DNA of 64,000 bases from Larix kaempferi (lineage: Eukaryota; Streptophyta; Pinopsida; Pinales; Pinaceae). The notes beneath the pieces are model-generated. The model saw only the letters and a program-made list of their open reading frames with translations. It made no database searches and was not told where the DNA came from. Positions 22,880 to 33,544 of this stretch are shown here, in pieces (the stretch's first letter is position 1; each line of letters opens with the position of its first letter). The position numbers and the translations under genes were made by a program. The stretch lies in NCBI GenBank assembly GCA_027924585.1, contig BSBM01000442.1:6882001-6946000 (forward strand). Direction: 5' to 3'.

Positions 22880-23510
22880 CTACAGAGCCAGTTCTTTTTC
22901 ATACTGGATGTAGGCCTTCCACCTGCAAGTCTTCATCATCTACCGAGCCAGTCCTTTTTCATACTGGATGCATCACATCTACATAGCTAGCCCTTTTTCA
23001 TGCTGGATGTGACCTAGAACAAATCTAGGATTTCCACCACAGAGCCAGTCCTTTTTCATACTGGATGGGACCTAGAACAAATATAGGATTTCCGCCACAG
23101 AGCCAGCCCTTTTTCATACTGGATGGGACCTAGAACAAATCTAGGATTTTTGCCATAAAGCCAGTCCTTTTTCATACTGGATGGGACCTAGAACAAATCT
23201 AGGATTTCTGCCACAGAGCCAGTCTTTTTTCATACTGGATGGGACCTAGAACAAATCTAGGATTTCTGCCACAGAGCCAGTCCTTTTTCATACTGGATGG
23301 GACCTAGAACAAATCTAGGATTTCTGCCACAGAGCCAGTCCTTTTTCATACTGGATGTGACCTAGAACAAATCTAGGATTTATCACCACAGAGTCAGTCC
23401 TTTTTCATACTGGATGTGACCTAGAACAAATCTAGGATTTACCACCACAGAGCCAGTCCTTTTTCATACTGGATGTGACCTAGAACAAATATAGGATTTT
23501 CCACCACACA
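22880..23510 (-). repeat. Tandem array of ~60-bp units in element F
   Basis: About ten copies of a unit built around the plus-strand words GAGCCAGTCCTTTTTCATAC, TGGATGGGACCTAGAACAAA and TCTAGGATTT. The central copies (23040-23350) are nearly identical; the outer ones are more diverged and some lack the second half. It lies between pol and the 3' LTR. I see no translated product. Confidence 0.9.
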
Positions 23511-23850
23511 ACCTCGAAAGAGCATCCCAGGACTTATTACGGGCACACAACCCAACCTATTGGATCTCCCAGGGTTACATTACATGTGGTCATGGCAAAA
23601 ACTTGAAAGAGCACCCAGGACTTATTACGGGCACACAGCCCAAGCTATTGGATCTCCCAGGGCTAGATTACATGCCATAGGACAAAACCTCGACAGAGCA
23701 TCCCAGGACTTATTACAGGCACACAACCCAACCTATCGGATCTCCCAAGGCAATATTACATGTCCTCCTAGAGCAATGCCTCGAAAGAGCATCCAGGACT
23801 GATTACGGGCACACAACCCAACCTATAGGATATCCCAAGTCAACTTAGAT
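23511..23850 (-). repeat. Tandem array of ~85-bp units in element F
   Basis: Four imperfect copies defined on the plus strand by AACCTCGAAAGAGCATCCCA, GGACTTATTACGGGCACACA and CCTATTGGATCTCCCA. It directly abuts the 60-bp array but is unrelated in sequence. Confidence 0.85.
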
Positions 23851-23879
23851 GCTCATCTGTAAAACCTGTCCACGGCCAC

Positions 23880-24180
23880 AGAGCATCAACCTGATACTCA
23901 TCATACATCATCCTGATGTACATCATCACATGATCATCATCATAGCATCATCCTGATGAAATCTGGAGCAACATCCTGAAGCTCATCATCCATGATCATT
24001 CTGATCATACAATGTATCCACCTGATACATATCATCTGGAGGAACATCCTGAAGCTCATCATCCATGATCATCCTGATCATGCAATGTATCCACCTGATA
24101 CATATCATCTGGAGCAACATCCTGAAGCTCGTCATCCATGATCATCCTGACCATACAATGTATCCACCTGATACATATCC
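23880..24180 (-). repeat. CATC-rich tandem array in element F
   Basis: Three copies of a unit carrying ATCTGGAGCAACATCCTGAA, CATCCATGATCATCCTGATC and CAATGTATCCACCTGATACA, spaced about 75-80 bp apart, with a run of shorter CATCATCCTGATG motifs before it. Confidence 0.8.
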
Positions 24181-24545
24181 AGAGCAGTAGCTGAAGCATC
24201 GTCCTGATGCTCATCACATAGCGCTTACATCCACAGCCATGGGAAGGATCCTCCTCTCACCATGCTTGGAATGGCTCCTGCAAATGTGTCCATCACTTCT
24301 TCCTCGAAGTGCCATCAATCTGAAGAACACGAGGCTCGTCATCCATGATCATCTTGATCATACAATGTATCCACTTGATACATATCCAGAGCAGTAGCTG
24401 AAGCATCGTCCTGATGCTCATCACACAGCGCTTACATCCACAGCCATGGGAAGGATCCTCCTCTCACCATGCTTGGAATGGCTCCTGCAAATGTGTCCAT
24501 CACTTCTTCCTCGAAGTGTCATCAATCTGAAGAACACCAAGCCTC
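24135..24545 (-). repeat. 207-bp duplication that includes the end of F's pol
   Basis: AGAGCAGTAGCTGAAGCATC occurs at 24181 and 24388, a 207-bp period, and the two units are almost identical. The unit includes the last codons and stop of pol on the minus strand (LQID..TSRKK), so a second copy of the pol tail lies at about 24295-24335. Confidence 0.88.
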
Positions 24546-25995
24546 TCTTTGTAGTACTCAAACTTTACTCTGGCTAGTGGTTTCGTCAACACATCTGCAA
24601 CCTGCTCATCCGTCGCAACATACAGGAGCTTCACTGCTCCTCTCTGCACCATATCCCTAATATAGTGATATTTGATCTCAATGTGCTTCGACCTGTCATG
24701 GAACACAGGGTTCTCAGAAAGCTTCACACAACTCTTGTTGTCACAAAAGATACCAGTAGCCTCCAACGGGAGATCAAATAACTCAGACAGTAGCTTCCTC
24801 AGCCATACTGCCTCACAACTAGCTGAACAAGCTGCAACATACTCTGCTTCGGCTATGCTCAGTGCTATGCAGGAATGCTTCCTGCTAAACCAATACATCA
24901 CACCTGATCCCATACTAAAGTAGCACCCAAAAGTGCTCTTCCTATCTGTAGCACTTCCTTCCCAATCTGAATCAACATAACCCTGTAGGTTAAACTTTTG
25001 ATTTGCATCATACTTGAGCCCATAATCAATTGTACTCTTTAGGTACCTCAGAATATGCTTTACAACAACCAGGTGAACACCTATGGAATCCGTCAGGAAC
25101 TGGCTCAATGTGTTCACCGCAAAGCAAATATCTGGTCTCGTATTCGTCAGGTACATCAAGGACCTAATCATCTAACGACACATAGTGACATCAACCGGAT
25201 TAGATGAAGCATCACACAGAGCCTTCAGGTTTGATTCCATAGGTGTGGCCATGGCCTTGCAGTCCATCATCCCGAACCTCTTCAGGATCTCTACTGCATA
25301 CTTCCCTTGTCCAAGGAAGATCCCATTTGCACTCTGCCACACCTCCATGCCTAGAAAATAGTGCATCATCCCCAAGTCCTTCGTCTCGAACCTGGCAGCA
25401 AGCTTCCTCTTCGTGTCGGAAATCAATCTATCCTCACCTGTGACAAATAGGTCATCCACATACAAAAGTAGTATCACTAGATTTCCTTCCTCAACCTTGT
25501 AGTAAAGGTTAGAATCTGCTTTACTCTTGGTAAAGCCCAAACTAGATAGAAAGCTGTCTATCCTACACCATACCAAGTCCTAGGAGCTTGCTTCAAGCCA
25601 TACAAGGATTTCTTCAACTTGCACACATATGACTCTCTGTCATGTGTCTCAAAACCAAGTGGTTGCTCCACATACACTTCCTCCTCAACTACACCATTCA
25701 AGAAAGTTGTCTTGACATCCATCTGGTGTATCTTCCATTTCATCACAGCAGCCAGGGCAAGTACTGATCTGATGGAAGTGTACCTGGCTACAGGTGCAAA
25801 AGTCTCTTCATAGTCTATTCCCTCTTTCTGGGAGAAGCCACGAGCTACAAATCTCGCTTTGTATTTCTGTATGCTACCATCTGCAACATGCTTGATCTTA
25901 TAGATCCACTTGGAAGTCACAACAGACTTCCCTTCAGATCTTGGGACCACATCCCAAACATCATTCTTCATGATCAACTGGTATTCCTTGATCAT
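24500..25995 (-). pseudogene. pol: Element F reverse transcriptase-RNase H (Copia type)
   Basis: Read on the minus strand from 25995: [57 protein letters not shown], then a frameshift near 25560-25576. Next come YVDD (25451-25462), DLGMMHYFLGMEVW and a stop at 25172. The RNase H frame to 24500 has VDSDWEGS, AEYVAACSA, CDNKSCVKLSENPVFHDRSK and QVADVLTKPL. The order and motifs are typical of plant Copia elements. Upstream integrase and gag are missing, and one frameshift and one stop inactivate it. Confidence 0.92.
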
Positions 25996-27659
25996 GGCAT
26001 TCTTCCATTACTGCATCCCGAATCCTGGGAACTTCAGATTCTTCAATATATTCAATAGATAGTTTTCTTTAAATTTCGTTTGCTGGAACAAATGTTGTAG
26101 TCCTTATTTTGTAGGTGATTGTACACGATCTTTCCTACAAGTCAAATTCAATTGCATGATTAGAAACTTCTCATAGTTTACAAAACAAAGTCTTATACAT
26201 AAAGGCATATGTCATACAATCATGCAATTATCTTAGCCAATGCTTCAATACAACATTTATCCATATCTCGTAACTTTCTAGATGCCTTCCAATCTCTACC
26301 AGAACATTGTTAAGAGTGTGCACAACTCCCAACATGTCAGGATAGAGGTTTCATTCTAGATAAGTAGCAATGGAATGTTGTATAGTGCCATAGGCCACTT
26401 ACCCATTACATGCATATTAGTGGTATACTGTTCATTAATGCAATTATTCTAATATGCATGATACACAACCTAAGTCTAGGAACATAAGCATATACATCAT
26501 TGAACAATATTATTTAAACAAACAAGTATGCAAGAAATGACAATTCAAATACTTATCTTTGTTTGGTTGTAGGGTGGACTCCCTCTCAATATTTGCTTCC
26601 TTGCAGGAGCTACTGGAGTGTGCTCCCTCTTGATCTTTGCTTCCTGGATTACTTTTCTTTGAACTTATATCCACCCTTGACCACTATGCATGCTTAAGTG
26701 TACACTAGTATCATCATGGTGTCATCCTCAAGATATCATACATAATCATACATTCATTAGTATAATCTCAATACTAAAACAAAATAATCTTAAACATGTA
26801 TAGTCATGATCATGTCAAACACAGATAATAAGCATTAGTATTCAAGGTTTCATTGAAGACTTATTTTACTCATGCATATTCTTATTTGACCATAGGACTC
26901 TTCTGGTTAGTCATATCATCAATCAAGGTAAGGGACATAATATGCATAAACCCTTGATTACTTAAATTTCTAACTTCATAAATAATCATTATCAATCATG
27001 CCATGTATACTTATAGGAAAAACATACCTGGATTAGCATGCTAGCTAGTTATGTCTAACATACCCGCATAATGTCTTCTTCTTCTCTTCAATGACTTGTG
27101 CTAGCAACCTGCATATCTCATAGGTTAACCATTATAGAACCAAGTTATACATACCTCGTAAGTAGATCTTCTATGTAATCCATGACAATGGATGAATCTT
27201 TGTCTTCATGTCACCATGGTCATATGTTCTTGAACTAGAACATGATTTGTCTTTCTTGATGTACCTTTCATGTTTAGCAGACAACACCAACCTCATACAA
27301 CACCACAATGCATTAGTACAATCATAAGTGTCAAAACCCTAATCAATGAATATCTTCTATCATGCATTCATATTTTTATTAAGGTGATACGACAAGTTTA
27401 AAATTAATCAAGATTGTACTAATATTAATGAAGACAAACATATCATAAACTTAATCATGAACAGATTTCGAAACATACCCATAAGTCATACCTGTCGAGT
27501 TTGCTTGTAATCTTCTTATGTAAGGCCTTAGCCTCATCTCCCTCTGAAACTGGAACTTCTTGACTTATGCAGGTGACCAATCCATTCTCTTCTAGGATTA
27601 ACCCAATCCACTTGATTTGCAGGAACTGGATCTGGAGCTGGATTAGGGTTTGTTAGGGA
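25996..27659 (-). other. Element F interior, no gene recognised
   Basis: About 1.65 kb of AT-rich DNA occupies the place where gag-protease-integrase would be expected. No frame of note or Copia motif was found on either strand. The AGGGA at 27655-27659 is the target copy beside element E. Confidence 0.6.
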
Positions 27660-28376
27660 TGTAGCTAGGGTTTTCACCCTAGCTTGTGCAAATGAGCACC
27701 TACTAAGGAGAAGGGACTCCTTAGTAGCAGTTCAGAAAAACAGTAAATGAAAGACAATACAGTAAAATAGTAACTACTCTAAGCATGTGCATAAAACAAA
27801 AAAGACAAGATAGTAAAAATGGTTTTTGTATTGATTATACCTCCAATGTGAAGGTTGGTGAAGCCTTTGCAGCAGTCTAAGAGGGTTGCTTCCAAGCTCC
27901 AATTTTGTTCCTTTCTCTTTCTCCAAAGGGTTTTGGAAATGGGCCAAAGGGGCACTCAAATGTGAAAGTAGCTCAGGGGTGAGCTAGGGTTTCAGGAGTG
28001 ATTTTGGCAGAGTAAGGGTGTGGTTGACTGTGGATATGAAATGAGGGGCCTCCATCACCTATTTATAGGTTTTTAGTGGTGGAGTACTGGCCCATGGTTT
28101 TGGGCACCATATGGTTTAGGTCAGCTGTATAGGGTTTTTGCTTCCTTTTTCCCTCTTTTTCCTCTTTTCTTGTATTTTTTATTCCCTTTTTAGAGGGTTT
28201 TTTCTATTTTGTAGGAATTTTGGATTATTTTGGGGGAAAAAGGGTTTTTTTGGCCTTTTGGAGGCTTTTTTAATGGGTTTTTTTTAAGGTTTTGGAGGCA
28301 AATATGGTAGCAAACATGGACAAATGAGTCATGTAATGGGGTAGATGAGGTAGTGAGCACTTTTTGGGTGTTAACA
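27660..28376 (-). repeat. Element E 3' LTR
   Basis: A 717-bp copy of 35261-35977. On the minus strand it starts TGTTAACACC and ends CCTAGCTACA. A CCTATAAATAGG box lies on the minus strand at about 28059-28070. The adjacent 28377-28390 (minus strand ATCAAGGGGCAATC) is the likely polypurine tract. Confidence 0.93.
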
Positions 28377-29245
28377 GATTGCCCCTTGATGTGTGAGGGC
28401 AGGAGCTCATCGTATGGCTGATAGACATCATAAGTCTTGTATGGTTTTCCTGGGGTGTGGAGAGGAGAAGAAACGAACTAGAGCTCGGAACAACGGTCCC
28501 GAACAAACTGGAAAAACTGAAAGTACATGACCTCAATAATGAATGAGGAATAATCTGAATATATGGACGAGGCGGGCATTCCCATGCTCGTATCAAGATA
28601 TAGAACAACAATAACAATGGGGTCCAAAATATGGGGACCTGAAATATACATGGCCTCAAATAATGAATGAGGAAGAATCTCAATATATGGACGAGGCGGG
28701 CATACCCATGCTTGTATCAAGATACATCAAAAATAACTGTGAGGCCTGAAAAAGGGGGACCTGTAAGATACATAGAGAACCACTGTGTACATCATAAGGG
28801 TCAAGCGGGGACACAAATCTGGGACATACTGCGGGGCTGACCATGTCTGAGCTGAAGAACTGATACACTGGAATAACAATAGTGTTGCTGAGTGTGGTAC
28901 CAGAGGAACTGATGAGCTGCTGGATCATCGTGACGGGGAGTCATACTCTCAATGGTACACTGAACTGGAACTGAACTAGGTACTCTAGGAAGCATATAAC
29001 TGGATGGCTTCCGAATACAATCACCAACGCAACTCAGACATCCACGGGAACATATAAATCGGCGTTCTGAAGGGACTCACCAATGTGCTAGAGTCGGGGG
29101 AAATCCAGGGTCTTCGACCAATAACTGAAGGGATATAAACCCTGCGCGATTCTCAACGATGCGATCAAGGTGTTGAAGTCGAGCATGTGAGAAACAACCA
29201 CTTGGAGAGGCAATGATGACTCCTCTCAAAATGGTCCATAGTCAC
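28377..29245 (-). other. Element E 3' region with a 123-bp tandem repeat, no gene
   Basis: A unit marked by the plus-strand word GAATGAGGAA and GGACGAGGCGGGCAT occurs at 28541 and 28664, a 123-bp period, with a shorter diverged third copy beyond 28740. Long open frames on the minus strand here reflect the repeat and lack Pol motifs. Confidence 0.7.
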
Positions 29246-30309
29246 TCACCACAGATGGGGATGGGTCCAAGGCACAGGGACCTCTGGGTCTATCCTCTGG
29301 AATAGAGGGGCTGTCGTCGACAGAGGGAGACATGCAACTAGCAAGGCAATGATGTTTCCTTGATAGGAGCACGAGGTGGAGAATCGAAGTGTGAGAGTAC
29401 TGATGGTAGGACTGTCATACTGTGGGGGTAATTGTGCAAGTAGAGTGGGTGGACTCAAACTTCCTCTATTCAGAGTATGATGGCGGGGATGATCAGGAAG
29501 CATATGAAACTGACTGGTGGGAAAGGGATCATAGTTGTAATGGATCAAGGATAGTGACTGGGGTGAGTGGTACTCAGGTTGGTGGAAAGTGGTAGGAGAT
29601 TGCAGAATACTCTGAACAAAGGCGACCTTACTGGGCGTTGGGCGGCGCTTGAGGAGCCGCGTGCCCTTGGCGATGGGCGTCATCAGTCCAGAGTTGCCGA
29701 GCTCGCTCCAAATGTGAGCAAGCATGTGTGTAGTGGCCATAGACCCCGCAAATAGAATAGGGATGGTTTGTTCACAAATTAGGATTTTTGGCTTGCTTGG
29801 GCGGCCGATCAGGGTTCTGGTTGGCAGGTGCCATTTTATTGTTGTTTGGGGGATTGGGAGGTTGACCGCCTTGGTTTAGAGGGGGGTTATTCCCATGGTT
29901 ACGGCCTTTGCCATAGTTTTGCTGGCCCTGTTGGCGCTGGTTATTTTGGTTCTGCTGTGGATTCTATGGGGCATACACTTGCCCTTGGGCAGCAGGTGGG
30001 TTCTGGGGTTGTACAGGTGCAGGAGCAGGCTGTGGTGGATAATAAGTAGGTGGAGGCTATGCAGGTGCTGAACCTTGTGGGGGTTGCTGATACATCTGCG
30101 GAATGGGTTGTGGGTTTGCCGCAGGGGCTGCTTATGGCGGGTAATAAGCAGGTTGGGCTTGAGAGGACATAGGAGCTGGTGCAGCCTGTGGGTGGTAATA
30201 TGGTTGAGGTGCGACCGGGGGGGCGTAAGCAGGGGATGCATGACCAAAGCACTGAGGTGGACATGAGGGTCCATGGGAATGGTGGTGATGTGCCATAGGA
30301 GCATACGAA
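29246..30309 (-). pseudogene. gag: Element E gag, C-terminal part with zinc knuckle
   Basis: Reading down the minus strand from about 30309 the protein is rich in His, Pro, Gln, Tyr and Ala (HHHHSHGPSCPPQ, YHPQAAPAPMSSQAQPAYY, QNNQRQQGQQNYGKGRN), as in the tail of plant Tat Gag proteins. It then has PYSICGVYGHYTHAC at about 29700-29745, a CCHC knuckle in which the first Cys is lost. Several stops interrupt. The capsid part upstream is absent, replaced by opposite-strand integrase sequence. After 29640 the frame has no Pol motif. Confidence 0.7.
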
Positions 30310-30369
30310 TTGGTTGCTCCAAATTGTGATGTAGCCCGCGAAAGGTTGGGGGCATCCCATGCCGCAGAT

Positions 30370-31141
30370 GGCATCATTGGCCGTATTGCCTCGCATCCCC
30401 AACCATTTTCCATAGGATTGGCCACCGCCCAAAATGTCATCCGCGCCGAATACTTCTGGCCCACACTCTTTACTGATTGCATCACAGCGGTCAAACATTG
30501 CCATAATTGCCAACTTTTTGCCCCCAAGGCCCAGACACCACCCGCTCCGTTACATCCAGTCGTCACCGTTGGCCCCTTTTGTAAGTGGGCCATCGACTTC
30601 ATGGAATGTAAACCTTCATCCGCCAACGCATTGTTGACCAGCATAAGTCCAATTGGCACCACATGCTGTTCCCTGCATTATGGGCTTACTGTACATCCAC
30701 CAAAACCGCCACCGGTTTTACCCCGTTTCATTTAGTTCACGGTGTAGAATCCGTCCTCCCCATCGAGTGTCAGATACCTGCCTTACACATCGCCGTCGAG
30801 CTTCTCCAAGACACCTCCCCACTCGAGCAACGTTTGCTGTGACTAGAACAAGCTGATGAAGACCGTTGTGCCACTCTACAGACCATTGATGCCGCCAAGA
30901 ACTGCTCCAAAGTTGGTTACGACAAACATGTTCACCCTTGAACTTTCTGCGAAGGGGACCTCCTCTTCGCCTATGACCAAGCCCACGACAAGACCGGTAA
31001 AGGAAAGTTTGAATCCATGTGGCAAGGCCCTTACATCGTGCAGACCTGCCTCGGAAATGGGGCATACATTTTAACTGACTCAGAAGGTCATCGCGCAACC
31101 CCTGTAATGGGTTGTATCTTAAACGCTTTTATCCGTAAATA
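30370..31141 (+). pseudogene. Integrase fragment on the strand opposite to element E
   Basis: The plus strand shows the zinc-domain remainder YFWPTLFTDC and HCHNCQLFAPK, then CKWAIDFMECKP with the first catalytic Asp. A deletion removes the rest of the core, including the second Asp and the Glu; the frame then picks up at WAYCTSTKTATGFTPFHLVHG and runs to the C-terminal domain (EGDLLFAYDQ, GKFESMWQGPYIV) and the stop at 31139-31141. Two further stops occur near 30839 and 30940. It belongs to a Tat-type integrase, oriented against E's LTRs. Confidence 0.82.
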
Positions 31142-31241
31142 AACCCGCGGCCCCATTAGTCTGTCTTGTACAGTTTGCTCTCTTTTTGTTTTTTACCTTT
31201 TTTACCGCAATCTTACACTCATCATTTTTGCATGATCACAG

Positions 31242-31670
31242 ATGGACCATCTTCCACCTCATTACATTGGCTTCGTTGATGGAGCAAGCCGCTGGTCTCC
31301 AAACCTGGCTTCTGCAGCATGGGTCTTATATTCCCGTTCACATGAATTGATTCACCTTGACGGACTATGTATAGGCACTGCTACGAATAACCAGGCGGAG
31401 TATGATGCTGTGACCAGCCTCCTGATTGCTGCCCTCCAGATGGGCATATGTCACCTTCATGTGTTCCTTGACTCCCAGCTACTTGTCTCCCAGCTCAACA
31501 ACTGCTACCAGGTGCGTGATCCCTGCCTCTTTAGAAAATTCCTGCATACAAAACAACTCAACTGACAATTTGAATCCATCACATTCACCCATGTCCCAAG
31601 AGCTCAGAATAGTGTCGTAGATCAAATGGCTAACAATATCCTCGATTGGCACATCAATCACACCATGTAA
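31242..31670 (+). pseudogene. Archaeal-type RNase H ORF placed after integrase
   Basis: The frame starts at ATG 31242 (MDHLPPHYIGF) and has all four acidic positions of an RNase H: Asp in GFVDGAS, Glu in NQAEYDAV, Asp in VFLDSQL and Asp in NSVVDQMAN. A single TGA at 31563 interrupts it; it ends at TAA 31668-31670, 143 codons. It lies 100 bp after the integrase stop as a separate frame. In plant Tat elements an extra archaeal-like RNase H is known, usually within the polyprotein; a detached, post-integrase copy with its own ATG is less usual. Confidence 0.8.
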
Positions 31671-31734
31671 AACCTCCATCATGCATCATCATCCCATAAC
31701 ATCTCATAAAAAATATATAAAAATCCAAAAAGAT

Positions 31735-32000
31735 TGCCAGGGGCATCCATGTGCCTATCATCACATAAACATTTGCATCCATGTGCAATAACATAAAAAC
31801 ACATTACTATATAGGGGCATCCACGTGCCTAATCCTACATACATCATGTTGCATAACATACAATACACAAGGGGCACCCATGTTCCCATCATCCTACACT
31901 ACTTGCATCCACATGCAGTACAAACATATAACAAACCATAAGCGCATCCACGTGCGTACACTAAATCATCATCGCAAAAAGGTGCATCCATGTGCATATC
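31735..32000 (+). repeat. Array of GCATCCAYGTGC motifs
   Basis: The 12-base word GCATCCATGTGC or close variants appears about eight times at intervals of 20-60 bases, for example at 31744, 31776, 31826, 31944 and 31983. It lies between the RNase H ORF and the two-exon ORF. The remainder of 31671-32152 is AT-rich with no gene. Confidence 0.75.
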
Positions 32001-32152
32001 TATATATCAAAAAATAAACGTCAATATGCTACACATGTCCTGAGTACCCCCGTACTCAGCTATACAAAAAAAAAATCTATACATCAATACGCCTCATAGA
32101 ATACATGCCGTAGCTACAAAATCGGGGGGGGGGGAGTCCCCTGCACTCCCTA

Positions 32153-33510
32153 CTAAGAGTCATACCCTCCGTCACTACCTGCATCAGCTGCCTTCGAGTC
32201 CTCACCCCGCTCCTCCTCCGACAGCTCCTCATCCCCTGTAGACTCCTGTGCCCGACCCCTATCCGCCAAAATAGCCACCCGGATCGCGATTGATCGAAAC
32301 TCCCATGGCGCCCTCAGACAGTCCTGAATCACCTCCGGATCCACGTCCCGCCACCCATCATCAGTCACTCCAACCAGTAACCGATCCAGAAGCGTCCGTA
32401 CGGACTCCAGAGTCCCCTCAGCGTCCCGTTGACGCACCTCCCCTCGGCCTGGTAGGGCTGGTATCGCCACATGCCCCCTGTGAGCTACATGCCCTGGTGG
32501 TGGTCTCGGGTCAACATCTGCAGATCATACATCAGTCAGTAACGGCATATCAACATCTTAAACCTATCATACACAAAACTTAACATCAACAACAATCAAG
32601 CAAATCAATACGTACCATCTGGTCCCCACGCCTGCCCTGGCGGCCGTGGTGCCTCCGGATCCCTGGTGTAGTCCATATCTCTGTATGGATAATCATCCAG
32701 TGTCAGCGGCATCTGCAACCACTGAAGGTAGAGCTCCTGGGTGAAGTATCTCCCCACCTCACCGCCACCCCATCGGCGCATCATCTCTCCCCACCGCACT
32801 ATGCGCGGCTCCCTCAGTCCTCCCGCCCTGACCGACACCCGCGGCCACAGTGTAAGTACCCGCTCCATGAAGAAGGCACAAAGAAAGGATCCATAATAGA
32901 ATCCCTTGCCAGATTCCTTCACCGATGTCAGCTGCCGCTGAACACAAGTGAGGAACATCTGGCCCCAGGCATAATATACACCATCCAGCACCCGCTCCAC
33001 CAGCTGCATCTGGCCCCCGGACACCTTCTCAGGTGATTGGGACCCCAAAACTCGAACCACACACGCTGCGATCGCCTGTATTGCTGGCTCCTGCAGGTCC
33101 ACCACCCGGAATGCATTCCTCTGCACCCTAGCCTCCGGAACGCAGTACCACTCCAACATATCCTCCATATCCACATCTACGGATACTCGTGGCTGCGTAT
33201 CAGCCACCCTACCCAGACAGGGTAACCCCGTCAAGAAGTATACATCTGCGAGGATGAGATCCACCCTCTCTCCCTGCACCCTAAATGCATGAATGTCCGG
33301 ATCCTAAAAGCTCACTAATCGGTTCAGCAACAGCGCTGCTGAACGCATCATACACACCTGTGCAAACTTCAGCAGCCCGCACAATCCCAACGTAGACCGT
33401 ACATGCCGATCCCTCCGGATGACATCCACTATGTCATCTAGGACATCCCGCTCTTGCCAAAGCACCAACGGCATCCTTTCAATCACACAAGGCAAACTCA
33501 TCAGACTCAT
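32153..33510 (-). pseudogene. Element E two-exon ORF with a DVYFLTGLP domain
   Basis: On the minus strand exon 1 runs 33510-32616 and exon 2 32517-32153. The 98-base intron (32615-32518) has GTACGT at its donor and TGCAG at its acceptor. Splicing joins QAWGPD to DVDPRPPPGHVAIPALPG in frame. Exon 1 reads MSLMSLPCVIERMPLVLW, a TAG at 33306-33304, then DPDIHAF, RVDLILADVYFLTGLP and further hydrophobic helices. The C-terminus is acidic and ends SDGGYDS. The frame may extend upstream past 33510 to a CCCCAG acceptor. It resembles the extra ORFs of Tat elements or plant-mobile-domain-like proteins; I cannot name it with certainty. Confidence 0.65.
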
Positions 33511-33544
33511 GTCAAAGAAGTAACCCTTCCCCCCCCTGGGGAAA

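Noticed and set aside
22880-24545. CRISPR array
   Set aside because: The repeats are direct tandem units without unique spacers, in a plant Copia element.
30132-30662. 176-codon minus-strand frame
   Set aside because: Its upper half is the antisense shadow of the integrase fragment; only the lower half belongs to E's Gag tail, annotated separately.
32290-32583. 97-codon plus-strand frame, Pro/Ser rich
   Set aside because: It is the reverse of exon 2 and intron of the two-exon ORF and shows no family features.
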